NCBI RefSeq assembly: GCF_016587415.1
Contig: NZ_BNJI01000002.1
Span: 1,426,001 to 1,490,000 of the forward strand
DNA length: 64,000 nt
From: Ktedonobacter sp. SOSP1-85
Lineage (GTDB): Bacteria; Chloroflexota; Ktedonobacteria; Ktedonobacterales; Ktedonobacteraceae
Reading direction: 5' to 3'
Shown: piece by piece, positions 52,138-61,324 of the stretch
How the letters are laid out: every line of letters starts with the position of its first letter
Position numbering within the stretch: the stretch's first letter is position 1
Notes under the pieces: generated by a model
What the model was told of the DNA's origin: nothing
Seen by the model: only the letters and a program-made list of their open reading frames with translations
The model's database searches: none
Made by a program: the position numbers and the translations under genes

Positions 52138-53299
52138 AACCTACAAATTTCGCTTGTATCCCACAAAAGCGCAAGCCGAGAAGCTTGAATGGACACTTGC
52201 CAGATGTTGCGAGTTGTACAATGCTGCGCTGCAAGAGCGTCGAGAGATGTACACATACACAGGTAAGGGAACCAACTACAATGCGCAAGCCATGCAACTG
52301 CCTGAGATCAAGGAGATCAGAGAGGAATACAAGGACATCCACTCTCAGGTGTTGCAGGATGTTTTGCGCCGGGTGGAGAAGACTTTCAAAGACTTTTTCA
52401 AGCGGGTCAAGGCAGGCAAGATACCCGGCTATCCCCGATACCAGGGACGCAACCACTATGACTCCTTCTGCTATCCACAAGCGGGCTTCTCCATCAAGAA
52501 CGGGCGTCTTGAGCTGTCCAAGATTGGGCATGTGAAGATCAGGTTACATCGCAAGGTGCTTGGCACCATCAAGACATGTACGCTCAAGCGAGAGGGTGCG
52601 TGTTGGTATGCGTGCCTTGCCTGTGAAGTGGAGCAGGTGGTACGCACCCCCTACACGGATGAGTGTGTTGGGATTGATTTGGGCGTCTCCAAGCTGGCAA
52701 CGCTCTCCACTGGTGACGTGATCGAGAATCCTCGTTACTATCGCAAAGCAGCGAGGAAGCTTGAGAAAGCACAGCAAGCTCTGTCAAGAAAGAAGCGCGG
52801 GAGCAAGCGACGTAAGAAGGCTGCTCAGCGTGTGGCAAAGCTTCACAGGAAGGTGCGCAATCAGAGACAGGATTACCTTCACCAGTGGTCACGCCGTCTG
52901 GTGAATACCTACGAAACCATCGTCTTTGAGGATATTGCCCCTGCGAACCTCTCCAAACGAGCGAAACCCAAACAGGATGAGGAAACGGGGCAGTATCTTC
53001 CTAACGGAGCCAGTGCCAAATCTGGCCTGAATACATCAATTTTAGATGCTGGTTGGCGTCAATTCATCGCGTTCTGCGAGTACAAAGCGGCGGAGGCTGG
53101 TACGGTGCAGGTCGTGTTGGTTGATCCGAAATATACCAGCCAAGTGTGCAGTAGTTGCGGCACGGTTCGCAAGAAGACGCTCTCAGAGCGTTGGCACTCG
53201 TGTGAGTGTGGCTGTGAACTGGACAGGGATCACAATGCCGCACGCAACATCAAAGCTCTTTGGCTCGGACGGAGCCTTCAGGAAGCGCAAGCCTCCTGA
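52130..53299 (+). CDS. tnpB: TnpB coupled to the small RHH gene
   Basis: A 389-residue TnpB: YKFRLYPTKAQAEKLEWTLA, RuvC-I GIDLGVSKLATLSTG, RuvC-II TIVFEDIAPANLSKR, zinc ribbon CSSCGTVRKK and CECGCEL, RuvC-III DRDHNAARNI. Complete and uninterrupted. ATG 52130 overlaps the preceding gene. The right-end hairpin follows within 5 bp of the stop. No tnpA. Confidence 0.93.
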   Translation: MLKTYKFRLYPTKAQAEKLEWTLARCCELYNAALQERREMYTYTGKGTNYNAQAMQLPEIKEIREEYKDIHSQVLQDVLRRVEKTFKDFFKRVKAGKIPGYPRYQGRNHYDSFCYPQAGFSIKNGRLELSKIGHVKIRLHRKVLGTIKTCTLKREGACWYACLACEVEQVVRTPYTDECVGIDLGVSKLATLSTGDVIENPRYYRKAARKLEKAQQALSRKKRGSKRRKKAAQRVAKLHRKVRNQRQDYLHQWSRRLVNTYETIVFEDIAPANLSKRAKPKQDEETGQYLPNGASAKSGLNTSILDAGWRQFIAFCEYKAAEAGTVQVVLVDPKYTSQVCSSCGTVRKKTLSERWHSCECGCELDRDHNAARNIKALWLGRSLQEAQAS

Positions 53300-53303
53300 G
53301 AAG

Positions 53304-53324
53304 CCCCCGGCTTGAGCCGTGGGG
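53304..53324 (+). repeat. right-end hairpin of the TnpB element
   Basis: ccccc-ggct and agcc-gtgggg pair with one bulge around a short loop, immediately after the tnpB stop. The same sequence type ends the relic at 12507-12530. Confidence 0.65.
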
Positions 53325-53461
53325 AGTCGTCACGTCTTGTATTCTGAGAGGGAAGAGCGTTGCTTCTTCCTTCAACGGATATCTCTGGCCTCAATGGCGT
53401 ATTGGGCACATGACCATGTCGTGTATGGTTACACTAGAAAACAACATATGTAGAAGAGGAG

Positions 53462-54070
53462 ATGCACTTGGGAAGTTATCAGTCAGAGAGCTGCTATTAC
53501 CTGCACGTCCAATTGACTGGTATTGAGCCACCGATTTGGCGCCAAATGGTCGTGCCTGGTGCCATCAGTCTTCATACTCTCCATAAAATGCTTCAGGTGG
53601 TCATGGGGTGGGAAAACGCTCATCTCTATTTGTTCAGGTTAACCATCAATAAGAAAACAATGGTGTATGGTCTTCCTAATCCTGATGGGGAAAGTGCAGA
53701 TATGCGCATCAGGGATAGCCGACGCACAAAACTTGATGCAACTGTCTGGGCCGAGTGGCTGACGTTGACCTATGAATATGACCTGGGAGATAGCTGGATG
53801 CACCAGATTACGATTGAAAAGATCGAGCATCTCCAAGATGAAAACAGAAATGAGGATTCTTTTTGGATGACTCCTCGCTGTCTCGCCGGTGAACGGGCAT
53901 GCCCTCCAGAGGATGTCGGTGGGATAGGTGGATACACTTCTTTCCTTGAGGCATTGCAGAATCCCAAGCATCCTGAACATACACGTCTGCGCCAGTGGCT
54001 TGGCGCGCCTTACAATGCTGAGCTCTTTTCTGTCCAGCAAGCCAATTCGGCGCTGGCGATCTTGGACTGA
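53462..54070 (+). CDS. plasmid pRiA4b ORF-3 family protein
   Basis: A 202-residue protein: YYLHVQLTGIEPPIWRQMVV near the start, HTLHKMLQVVMGWENAHLYLF, LTYEYDLGDSWMHQITIEKI and CLAGERACPPEDVGGIGGY are the hallmark blocks of this family. Molecular function is not established; members are widespread in accessory DNA. agaagagg precedes the start. The alternative start GTG/ATG nearby is not supported. Confidence 0.9.
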   Translation: MHLGSYQSESCYYLHVQLTGIEPPIWRQMVVPGAISLHTLHKMLQVVMGWENAHLYLFRLTINKKTMVYGLPNPDGESADMRIRDSRRTKLDATVWAEWLTLTYEYDLGDSWMHQITIEKIEHLQDENRNEDSFWMTPRCLAGERACPPEDVGGIGGYTSFLEALQNPKHPEHTRLRQWLGAPYNAELFSVQQANSALAILD

Positions 54071-54199
54071 GAGCATCTCTCAATTTGCTTTGAATTGGCC
54101 TGTTACTGAATCGCAAGAAGCCGGGAAACGAAGGGTATTCTCCACAGAAATTCTCACCTATGAGAAGATTTTGGGAGATATCAAGTTTTTATAGCATAG

Positions 54200-54450
54200 G
54201 GTTAAGAAACTTTATCATCACTGGTTGGAAATGGCTCATGGCTTCCGCTGCCCACTCTCGTAGTGCTGTAAAGATATTGTCAAGCGCACGACCCTTGCTA
54301 TCCATGCTGATGCGCACGTCATGCGCCAGTAACAACTGGGTGTACTGCGGGCTGGTAAACTAACTGCCTTGATCGCTATTACAAATCTGTGGCCTGGCTT
54401 GTGTCAGCGCTCGTTGCAACGCCTTAATGACAAAGGCGATCTGCATCTTC
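54200..54450 (-). pseudogene. IS3-family OrfB fragment
   Basis: The minus frame QARPQICNSDQGS, then (TAG at 54360-54362) FTSPQYTQLLLAHDVRISMD with SKGRALDNIF is the middle of an IS3-type integrase, with the second catalytic Asp in NSDQGS. Past DNIF the similarity stops. Both ends and the remaining catalytic residues are missing. Confidence 0.8.
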
Positions 54451-54627
54451 TATCCTGCTCTCTTTTCTCATTGATGGCATCGCATGAGCATACGTGTTCA
54501 TGGTCATGACAGAGAAGCACCTGCCTCACCGCTGGGACTGCAAGCCCTGCGTGCGGTAAGGCGAGTTCTTCTCTGTCAACGATTTTTTTCGGATTAAAAC
54601 TGCGGAATGTGGGGTCCTGAAAAGCGT

Positions 54628-55647
54628 TTAACTGGATTCACGGGGCACAAGCACAGGCGGTTCTACCAATTCTAACTGAAACTCTACTTCTCCATTAGCA
54701 AGCCGATCAACGCAGTCTATAAGATTTCTACCAATTCCTTTCACATCGAAGCGGACAGAGGTAAGACTGGGTGTGCTCAACTCACAGAAAGAGGTATCGT
54801 CCGCACCAACAAGCGCGATATCTTCTGGCACGCGGAGTCCCTGTTCACGCAAAGCGCGTAAAAGGTGGAAACAATACTCATCATTAAAGCCGTAGATGGC
54901 GGTAGGGCGCGAGGGAGCTTGTGCCAGTTGTTCGGCAACTCTACGGGCCTCTGCCAACGTCGTATCTGCAATAGGAAGGATTTGTAAGTTATGCGCATGC
55001 ACATTCTCGAATACAGAGCGCATACCTGCAAGGCGCCTGGGAACCGAATAAGCCTGATGGACATTCTGCGGTGCAATGACACCAATATGTCGATGCCCAC
55101 GTTCTAGCAAATGCTGAGCTATCAAGCGACCAATCTCAACAGCCCCAAATTGCACTGATGGAGCATATTTGACTCCCCAATCACTTACAAAAACACAGGG
55201 GCCTGCTCCCCGGCTTTTTGCATGTTCCAGGTCTTCTTCAGTTATACTGCCGGGAAAAGCAATAATACCTAAAGGCCTCTGGGAGAAGAGGCGCCAGAGA
55301 AACGCGCGCCGATCCTCTTCTGATGAGGCATTGTTGAAGTACACCGCCAATGTATATCCCTTCTCCTGGGCACGCAATTGTAACTCACTGGTAAGGGTGC
55401 TAAGGAAAAGGGTCATAGAATGGTCAAGGATAAAATATATATCGTCGTTTTGCCCTTTACGCAACGCCCGCGCCGAAGGGTGCACGTAGTAGTTCAATTC
55501 ATGCGCAGCCGCCAGCACACGCTCGCGCGTCTCTGGACTAATTCGCTGATTGGGCGTTCCGTTTAGTACATATGAGACCGTCGTTCGGGATACTCCAGCC
55601 CGTCGAGCTACATCCACGCTCGTTGGTGGGCGATGATTAGCTGTCAT
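54628..55647 (-). CDS. LacI-family repressor
   Basis: A 339-residue regulator: HTH SVDVARRAGVSRTTVSYVLN, hinge ALRKGQ, then a periplasmic-binding-protein-like sugar domain (GIIAFPGSITEEDL, GHRHIGVIAPQNVHQAYSVP, AIYGFNDEYCFHLLRALREQ, DIALVGADDTSFCELSTPSL). It should bind a sugar effector. The sulfatase/GH3 operon begins 2.3 kb away across the IscB element; before that insertion the two were probably divergent neighbours, so this is the likely repressor of that operon. Confidence 0.92.
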   Translation of the reverse strand: MTANHRPPTSVDVARRAGVSRTTVSYVLNGTPNQRISPETRERVLAAAHELNYYVHPSARALRKGQNDDIYFILDHSMTLFLSTLTSELQLRAQEKGYTLAVYFNNASSEEDRRAFLWRLFSQRPLGIIAFPGSITEEDLEHAKSRGAGPCVFVSDWGVKYAPSVQFGAVEIGRLIAQHLLERGHRHIGVIAPQNVHQAYSVPRRLAGMRSVFENVHAHNLQILPIADTTLAEARRVAEQLAQAPSRPTAIYGFNDEYCFHLLRALREQGLRVPEDIALVGADDTSFCELSTPSLTSVRFDVKGIGRNLIDCVDRLANGEVEFQLELVEPPVLVPRESS

Positions 55648-55675
55648 TGATTTTATACGGGGAGTGGCGAGAAAA

Positions 55676-55698
55676 CCACGAGGTCTTCAGCCTCGTGG
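55676..55698. repeat. end hairpin of the IscB element
   Basis: ccacgagg and cctcgtgg pair around tcttcag, 20 bp past the tnpA relic stop and 29 bp from the LacI start codon. It probably marks the element boundary, which then lies between LacI and its own promoter. Confidence 0.6.
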
Positions 55699-55718
55699 AT
55701 GAACGCCGCTCCTTCCTC

Positions 55719-56115
55719 CTATGTCTGGTTTTCAATGTACTGGCGAATAGTCTCCTGGCTTGTATTCCCGATGGTGCAGCAGAAGTACCCATCACGCCAG
55801 AATGTCCTCTCTTTCCAAAATTGCCTTTTTAACGCATGAAAATGCCTTTGCCACAGTTGCATGATCGAGATGTGTTTCCGTCTGCGGACGATGGCCAGCG
55901 GTGCGCATCCGAGGTTCGCTTTTCACCAAACAGTAAATGTGATCTTGATCCACTTCAAGTGCCTCAAAAGAAACATCTGAGCGAGCTGCAATTTCCTCGA
56001 ATCCTTGTTTCACCTCATTTCCATACAAGATAAGCAGCTTGTTCCGGTATGTGCACACGAAAATCAGATGATAGAGCATGAGGGACTTGGCATGATTCTT
56101 TGGCTGATCATCCAT
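55719..56115 (-). pseudogene. IS200/IS605 TnpA of the IscB element, frameshifted
   Basis: The frame from ATG 56115 (MDDQPKNHAKSLMLYHLIFV) reaches EVDQDHIYCLVKSEPR, where the HUH motif is His-Ile-Tyr instead of His-Ile-His. A one-base slip near 55905 moves the rest to another frame (PLAIVRRRKHISIMQLWQRH, FWKERTFWRDGYFCCTIGNT, QETIRQYIENQT) ending at 55719. Two lesions make it inactive. Its start overlaps the iscB 3' end. Confidence 0.85.
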
Positions 56116-57323
56116 GAAGATCGAGCACTCACTTTCCGCATCCTGGCAAACTTGGGAATTGGTTTCAAATCCGCTTTTTTGCCGGAAAAATCCATCAGGA
56201 TCGCGTATCCTGTAGACATACGCCCTTTGACGATGTAGTTCTGCCCCTGGTAGCGCACTTGATCGAATTTGCGCAATCCCCCGATTTTTCCTGTCGTGAG
56301 ACGTTGCTCGCTTCGCTTTCCTTTGGTTTGCTGATACTCTCCATCTGGAATGCATTTCTTGACAAGCACCGTTTGTATCTGGAAAACAGGCCCATTTCCG
56401 CGTGTCGCAATCATGGCCGCGTCAAAACAATGTTCTTTGGGCAAACCCGCAAGCAATCGATGTTCTTTGGTCACGAATCCCCACGTTTCTTCCGCCTCAA
56501 CCAGTTTCAACAATTGCACGCGGATGCTATTCATCTGGGTCGCGTGCAGCAAATCCCCTTTTTTCTTCCCGGTGTGTTTGAGCGGAATCATTCCCGCGTG
56601 AAGGGCATCATGACAGGTCTTGCAGAGCGTCAAGAGATTGCTTTCCTCATCGCTTCCGTGTTGGCTACGAAAGATGATGTGATGCACTTCGAGCCGTTGA
56701 TCCTTTGATTTCCCCTTGCAGTGTTGACAGGTGTAGCCATCCCGTGTCAGCACATAGGCTTTGGTATTGGCAAAGCCGTAATTGATGCCCTTCTGATAGA
56801 GCCACTTCTTTCGCAATACCTCCGGGTTTTTGAGCGCATGCGGGTCAAAGGTTCCTGTTTCCAGCACGATGGACGTGATTGGCAACAAGGATTGCACAAA
56901 GTGGATTTCTCGTAGATGAGCGTCGATCTTGCTTCTCATTGTCGGGGAGAAGCGTCCAGTCTTGATGGAATTCCTTCGATGTAACCAGCGCGCAGGCCGA
57001 TACCTGGTTTTGCGTTGACGACGATTGCGACGATGGGTGGCTCGCTCTTTCATCGTCGTGGCAATATCATTGCGCACTTCCACTTCAGAAAGATACCAGA
57101 TGTTACCCTGTTCATCCGCGACAGCCGAACCAATCACCGTACTGCCTGTATCCACTCCCAAGGTCAAGGGTTGTGTGTAGGTACGCTCTGGCTGTGCGTA
57201 CAACTTGATCGTAAACGGCGTTCTGCGGACGACTTTGGCCTTTCCCTCTTTGAGCAACAAACGGGCAATCGCAGCAGAGCAGGGCATCAATGGTATCTTC
57301 TCTGATGAGAGGACATAGACCAT
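56064..57323 (-). CDS. iscB: IscB, RNA-guided HNH/RuvC nuclease (Cas9 ancestor family)
   Basis: About 419 residues from ATG 57323. The N-terminal PLMP domain is VYVLSSEKIPLMPCSAAIAR, RuvC-I is LGVDTGSTVIGSAV (Asp about 58), the Arg-rich bridge helix is RATHRRNRRQRKTRYRPARW, RuvC-II is SIVLETGTFD, HNH is CQHCKGKSKDQRLEVHHIIF to CKTCHDALH, and RuvC-III is KEHCFDAAMIA. All catalytic residues are present. IscB uses an omega RNA encoded upstream. The last dozen residues run into the tnpA relic. Confidence 0.95.
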   Translation of the reverse strand: MVYVLSSEKIPLMPCSAAIARLLLKEGKAKVVRRTPFTIKLYAQPERTYTQPLTLGVDTGSTVIGSAVADEQGNIWYLSEVEVRNDIATTMKERATHRRNRRQRKTRYRPARWLHRRNSIKTGRFSPTMRSKIDAHLREIHFVQSLLPITSIVLETGTFDPHALKNPEVLRKKWLYQKGINYGFANTKAYVLTRDGYTCQHCKGKSKDQRLEVHHIIFRSQHGSDEESNLLTLCKTCHDALHAGMIPLKHTGKKKGDLLHATQMNSIRVQLLKLVEAEETWGFVTKEHRLLAGLPKEHCFDAAMIATRGNGPVFQIQTVLVKKCIPDGEYQQTKGKRSEQRLTTGKIGGLRKFDQVRYQGQNYIVKGRMSTGYAILMDFSGKKADLKPIPKFARMRKVSARSSWMISQRIMPSPSCSII

Positions 57324-57660
57324 ATTCAGACGATTCCTTTCGGAAAAATGCTCCGGCAAGCGCCGGGTGATGCGTATCCCTGCACTGTGACCATGCAGGG
57401 AATCCGACCTCATCTCGACAGTGTTCAAAAGGCTTTTTGCACCTGGATCACCGGGCCTTACCTCAGCCCTACTTAAACCCAGGCGACAGAGCAGCGGTCT
57501 GATGCGTCAACCGCAGGTGTCATGACCTTTCAAACGGTCTCACCATTTCTGATGAGGAGTCTGGTGAACTTGAGCTTCCGAAAAAGCTACCAAACCGCAG
57601 ACCCGACGACTTCCGAAGAAGCCGCTGCGTCTTCAGCTCAGTGGTAGTTCACTTCCTCTT
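57324..57660 (-). ncRNA. probable omega RNA region of IscB
   Basis: IscB guide RNAs are encoded directly upstream of iscB on the same strand. Here 340 bp of GC-rich, non-coding, self-complementary DNA fills that position (for example ccctgcactgtgaccatgcaggg at 57391-57413 and gggccttacctcagccc at 57454-57470). Exact ends and the guide portion cannot be set by eye; the guide should be the 5' part, near 57650 or beyond. Confidence 0.55.
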
Positions 57661-57865
57661 AAGGTTTGCCCTACCAGGTAATTGTAGCATACGTCTCTTT
57701 TTAGCACCAAGATGTGCCCGCAGCCTGCTATAGCCTCCATCACCCTCTTTTTCTCCTTCTTCTGCGAATAAGTACGTCCTCACAGTTGTCGCCCATCCAG
57801 TTATCTTCTCCTCTGCCTGGCTACCATGCCCATGCGATTTTTTTTGTGTAGATTTCGGAATTACC

Positions 57866-57915
57866 TTGACAATGAATTTTGAATCCAGGTATACTTTGCT
57901 TACTGACACGTGTCA
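57866..57915 (+). promoter_or_regulatory. promoter and LacI-type operator of the sulfatase operon
   Basis: ttgaca (57866-57871), 18 bp, tatact (57890-57895) is a near-consensus sigma-70-type promoter. The perfect 12-bp palindrome tgacacgtgtca (57904-57915) lies at the predicted start of transcription, 36 bp before the sulfatase ATG. A repressor bound there would block the operon. The LacI protein at 54628 is the obvious candidate. Confidence 0.75.
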
Positions 57916-57951
57916 CCAAAGTACCGGGGCACGTATTGAAAGGTTAGCTCA

Positions 57952-59769
57952 ATGAAAGCGATCTTTGTTTGTTTTGACACTTTGAATCGTCACATGCTTC
58001 CACCTTATGGTGGCGACATGGTGCATGCGCCGAATTTTAGTCGATTGGCGCAGCGTTCAGTGACATTCGATAACGCGTATGTTGGCAGCATGCCCTGCAT
58101 GCCCGCGCGACGCGAGCTGCATACCGGGCGCTACAATTTTCTGCACCGCAGTTGGGGACCCCTGGAGCCATTCGATGAATCCATGCCAGAAATCCTCACG
58201 CAGCATGGGGTCTACACTCATCTTGTCAGTGATCATGGGCACTACTGGGAAGATGGTGGCGCTACCTACCACACCCGCTACCGTACCTGGGAAATCGTGC
58301 GTGGTCAGGAAGGTGATCCCTGGAAAGGGCATGTAGCTGACGCTGAAATCCCGGAGAGCCCCCGCAAAATGCGCGGCGAACTCTGGCGGCAGGACTGGGT
58401 CAATCGCCAGTATCTGCAAGAAGAAGAGGGCATGCCTCAGGCACAGGTCTTCCAACACGGCCTTGAGTTTATCCGGACAAACGTTGATCAGGACAACTGG
58501 TTCCTGCAAATTGAGACCTTTGATCCACATGAGCCTTTTTATACGCAGGAACATTATAAAAAGCTTTATCCACACCACTACACTGGCCCTCACTTCGACT
58601 GGCCTGACTATGGCAGAATCAGTGAATTGCCTGAGCAGGTGGAGCACATACGTTACGAGTATGCCGCTCTGGTCAGCATGTGCGATCACTATCTCGGCAA
58701 AGTGCTCGACATTATGGATGAGTTAAATATGTGGGATGACACCTTGCTCATCGTCGGCACAGATCATGGCTTCCTGCTTGGAGAGCATGATTGGTGGGCA
58801 AAAACCGTCCAACCCTGGTACAACGAGGTGGCTCACATTCCACTCTTCATTTGGGACCCACGCAGTCGTCAGCAGAATGAGCGCCGCAATAGCCTGGTGC
58901 AGTGGATCGATTTCGCGCCTACACTATTGGAGTATTTCAATGTCTCAATTCCTGAGACGATGCAGGGCACTCCGCTACGTGAAAGGATTGCTAACGACCA
59001 ATCCGCGCGACCGACAGGTTTGTTTGGCGTCTTTGGTGGGCATGTCAATGTTACTGATGGCCGCTATGTCTATATGCGCGCTCCTGTACAACCCGACAAT
59101 ACACCACTCTTTGAGTATACATTGATGCCAACGCATATGCGTGGTCGCTTTAATGTCGCTGAACTCCAAAATATGAGCCTGGCAGAGCCTTTCACCTTCA
59201 CCAAAGGAGTTCGTCCCCTGAAGATTCCTGGCAGATTCTTTGTGAATGCGCATACCTTTGGCACCATGCTCTTCGATCTCGCGACCGATCCTGAGCAAAA
59301 ACAGCCCATTGTGGATGATGCCATTGAATTGCGCCTGATACATCTCATGCTGGAGTGGATGCGCTGGAATGACGCGCCCACTGAACAATACGAGCGTCTG
59401 GGCTTACCTCTGGAGGGCGAGGCTCAGAGCGAGCACCTCCTCTGCGCACGCCAGCATGAGCTTGTTCAGCAGGCATGCAAGAAGCAGGATACGCTCGCGG
59501 CGTACGCAGGCCCTGGCGCTGAGTATCTTAAAAAGCCTTTAAAAGAGGTTGCCGCCCTTCCAGGAGCCGAGGCACTCCTGCGTCGACACTTTGCCGCCAT
59601 GATGGATAATCTGCAGTCCCAGCAGATCATGGAGCAGCTTTCTCTGCAACAGGTTGCAGGCTTTGCCCCCAATGCCTTCTCTTTTGAAAAGCTGACGGCG
59701 TTTGCCACCGAGCTCGCCGAATTGGGCACAACGCAGCCGGCTCTAGCAGCAGAGGGTGAGAGCTACTAG
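57952..59769 (+). CDS. Cys-type sulfatase
   Basis: A 605-residue cytoplasmic arylsulfatase-superfamily protein. The formylglycine signature C-x-P-x-R is GSMPCMPARRELHTGR (Cys49), metal ligands include FVCFDTLNRH at the N-terminus and IVGTDHGFLLGEHDWW near 280. No signal peptide. Cys-type sulfatases need conversion of Cys to formylglycine; a matching radical-SAM maturase is two genes downstream. ggttagctca precedes the ATG. It should desulfate an imported carbohydrate. Confidence 0.93.
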   Translation: MKAIFVCFDTLNRHMLPPYGGDMVHAPNFSRLAQRSVTFDNAYVGSMPCMPARRELHTGRYNFLHRSWGPLEPFDESMPEILTQHGVYTHLVSDHGHYWEDGGATYHTRYRTWEIVRGQEGDPWKGHVADAEIPESPRKMRGELWRQDWVNRQYLQEEEGMPQAQVFQHGLEFIRTNVDQDNWFLQIETFDPHEPFYTQEHYKKLYPHHYTGPHFDWPDYGRISELPEQVEHIRYEYAALVSMCDHYLGKVLDIMDELNMWDDTLLIVGTDHGFLLGEHDWWAKTVQPWYNEVAHIPLFIWDPRSRQQNERRNSLVQWIDFAPTLLEYFNVSIPETMQGTPLRERIANDQSARPTGLFGVFGGHVNVTDGRYVYMRAPVQPDNTPLFEYTLMPTHMRGRFNVAELQNMSLAEPFTFTKGVRPLKIPGRFFVNAHTFGTMLFDLATDPEQKQPIVDDAIELRLIHLMLEWMRWNDAPTEQYERLGLPLEGEAQSEHLLCARQHELVQQACKKQDTLAAYAGPGAEYLKKPLKEVAALPGAEALLRRHFAAMMDNLQSQQIMEQLSLQQVAGFAPNAFSFEKLTAFATELAELGTTQPALAAEGESY

Positions 59770-59924
59770 CATATTTTCCAGCGAGCAAGATCTAGCACTA
59801 CCGGGGGACACATTGATAGTGCCAAACCAGCAGGTAGAACAGCGGGATCTCTGCTCAACACGTTATCACACAGTGAAACAATACAAAAACTCGTTCGACA
59901 TTGAAGTCAGAAAAGGAGTGAGCC

Positions 59925-61319
59925 GTGTCTCAAGAACATACCTCTCGCATCCTCGACGGCGTGGACGCCACCATGAACCCCATCAGTGCTGAAATTTCGT
60001 CTCAGACGATGAACACAGCAGGCGCTGCTGTTACCCCGATCAAGCGGCGCTGGCTCAGTAATTTTATTCTAACATTTACTCTCTTTGCAGATAGTAACGA
60101 ATCAGGCATTGTTAGTACCCTGTTTGCCCTCATCAGTAAGGACCTGGGCCTGGGTTTAGCTACCCTTGGTATTCTCACCGCCCTGGGCAAAATCATCTCG
60201 GCTCTCTTCGGGCCATTGTGGGCTGTTCTCGCACGACGTTTTAACCGCAAACTTGTTTTAGTCATTGCGACCGTCGTCTTTGGCCTGTGGACGGTAGCCA
60301 TTGGTTTTGCACAAAACTTTACACAATTCTTGCTCCTCTTTATCGTTGCAACCATAGGTACCGTTGCCGCTCAACCTATCATTACTGAGATGCTAGGCGA
60401 TCTCTTTGCAGATAACGAGCGCGGTCGTGCAACAGGTATGATGTATGGAACACTGACACTGATTGGAGCATTTACGACACCCCTGATAGGCCAACTCTCC
60501 ACTATCCCTCACGGCTGGCGCACAGCCTACTACATTGTTGGTGGCGTGATGGGCCTGACGGGACTCCTCGTCCTGGTTGCCGTCCATGACCCAGGTCGAG
60601 GTGCCACCGAAGCCTCTCGTGAGCAGGCCAGCATTCAACATACGCACACACAAGCATTGAAGTGGAGCGACATAAAGCAGCTCTTCACCATTCCCACCTA
60701 TGTGCTGATGCTCGTCTCGCGCCTGCTCAGTGGGCACCTGCTCATATCTTCTTTCGGCGTCATCTACATGATCACGGTCCTCCATTTTACGACCGCCCAG
60801 GCGACACTTGTCTTTGGACTAGCGAACCTTGGTTATGTCGCTGGCAGCGTTGCGGGAGGCTTTGTTGTTGACCGGGCAAGCAAGAACAGCCCTCGTTATG
60901 GACGTGTGCTTATGCTGCAACTGGCCCAGGTGCTATTCGCGATTGTGGCCTTCTTTGGCACCCAGTTTCTCTGGAGCAACCTCGGCGTGGTCATCGCGTT
61001 CTTCTTCCTAATGTTCTTCTTCCAGGGTGTTAACCCCGGCATCAACCGCCCGATAGTCTATGCAGTCGTTCCACCAGCGTTACGTGGCGCTGCTTTCGCG
61101 GTGATGATCTCTATCGTAGAATCCATTGGCTGGGCCATCTATAATCTGCTGGCAGGTTTCCTGGGACAGAAATTCGGCCTGCAGCCGGTATTCCTCGTCG
61201 TTCTGGTGGTTCTCATGCTCATCAATGCCGCTGTGATCTTTGCCCTCTATAAAACCTACTGGCCTGATGTGCGGAAACTTCAGGGAGTGGAGGCAAGCGC
61301 CAACGTAAAAGGAGCGTAA
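59925..61319 (+). CDS. MFS transporter of the sulfatase operon
   Basis: A 464-residue 12-helix major facilitator protein: SNFILTFTLFADSNESGIVS at helix 1, ALFGPLWAVLARRFNRKLVL as motif A, and a second half starting IPTYVLMLVSRLLSGHLLIS. GTG 59925 is chosen for the aaaggag 7 bp upstream. Context suggests uptake of the sulfated sugar or export of product. 156 bp after the sulfatase, 5 bp before the maturase start. Confidence 0.92.
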   Translation: MSQEHTSRILDGVDATMNPISAEISSQTMNTAGAAVTPIKRRWLSNFILTFTLFADSNESGIVSTLFALISKDLGLGLATLGILTALGKIISALFGPLWAVLARRFNRKLVLVIATVVFGLWTVAIGFAQNFTQFLLLFIVATIGTVAAQPIITEMLGDLFADNERGRATGMMYGTLTLIGAFTTPLIGQLSTIPHGWRTAYYIVGGVMGLTGLLVLVAVHDPGRGATEASREQASIQHTHTQALKWSDIKQLFTIPTYVLMLVSRLLSGHLLISSFGVIYMITVLHFTTAQATLVFGLANLGYVAGSVAGGFVVDRASKNSPRYGRVLMLQLAQVLFAIVAFFGTQFLWSNLGVVIAFFFLMFFFQGVNPGINRPIVYAVVPPALRGAAFAVMISIVESIGWAIYNLLAGFLGQKFGLQPVFLVVLVVLMLINAAVIFALYKTYWPDVRKLQGVEASANVKGA

Positions 61320-61324
61320 ATAAC

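Noticed and set aside
53462..54070. Remnant of an integrated plasmid
   Set aside because: The pRiA4b ORF-3 name is historical; the family is widespread on chromosomes and no replication or conjugation genes are nearby.
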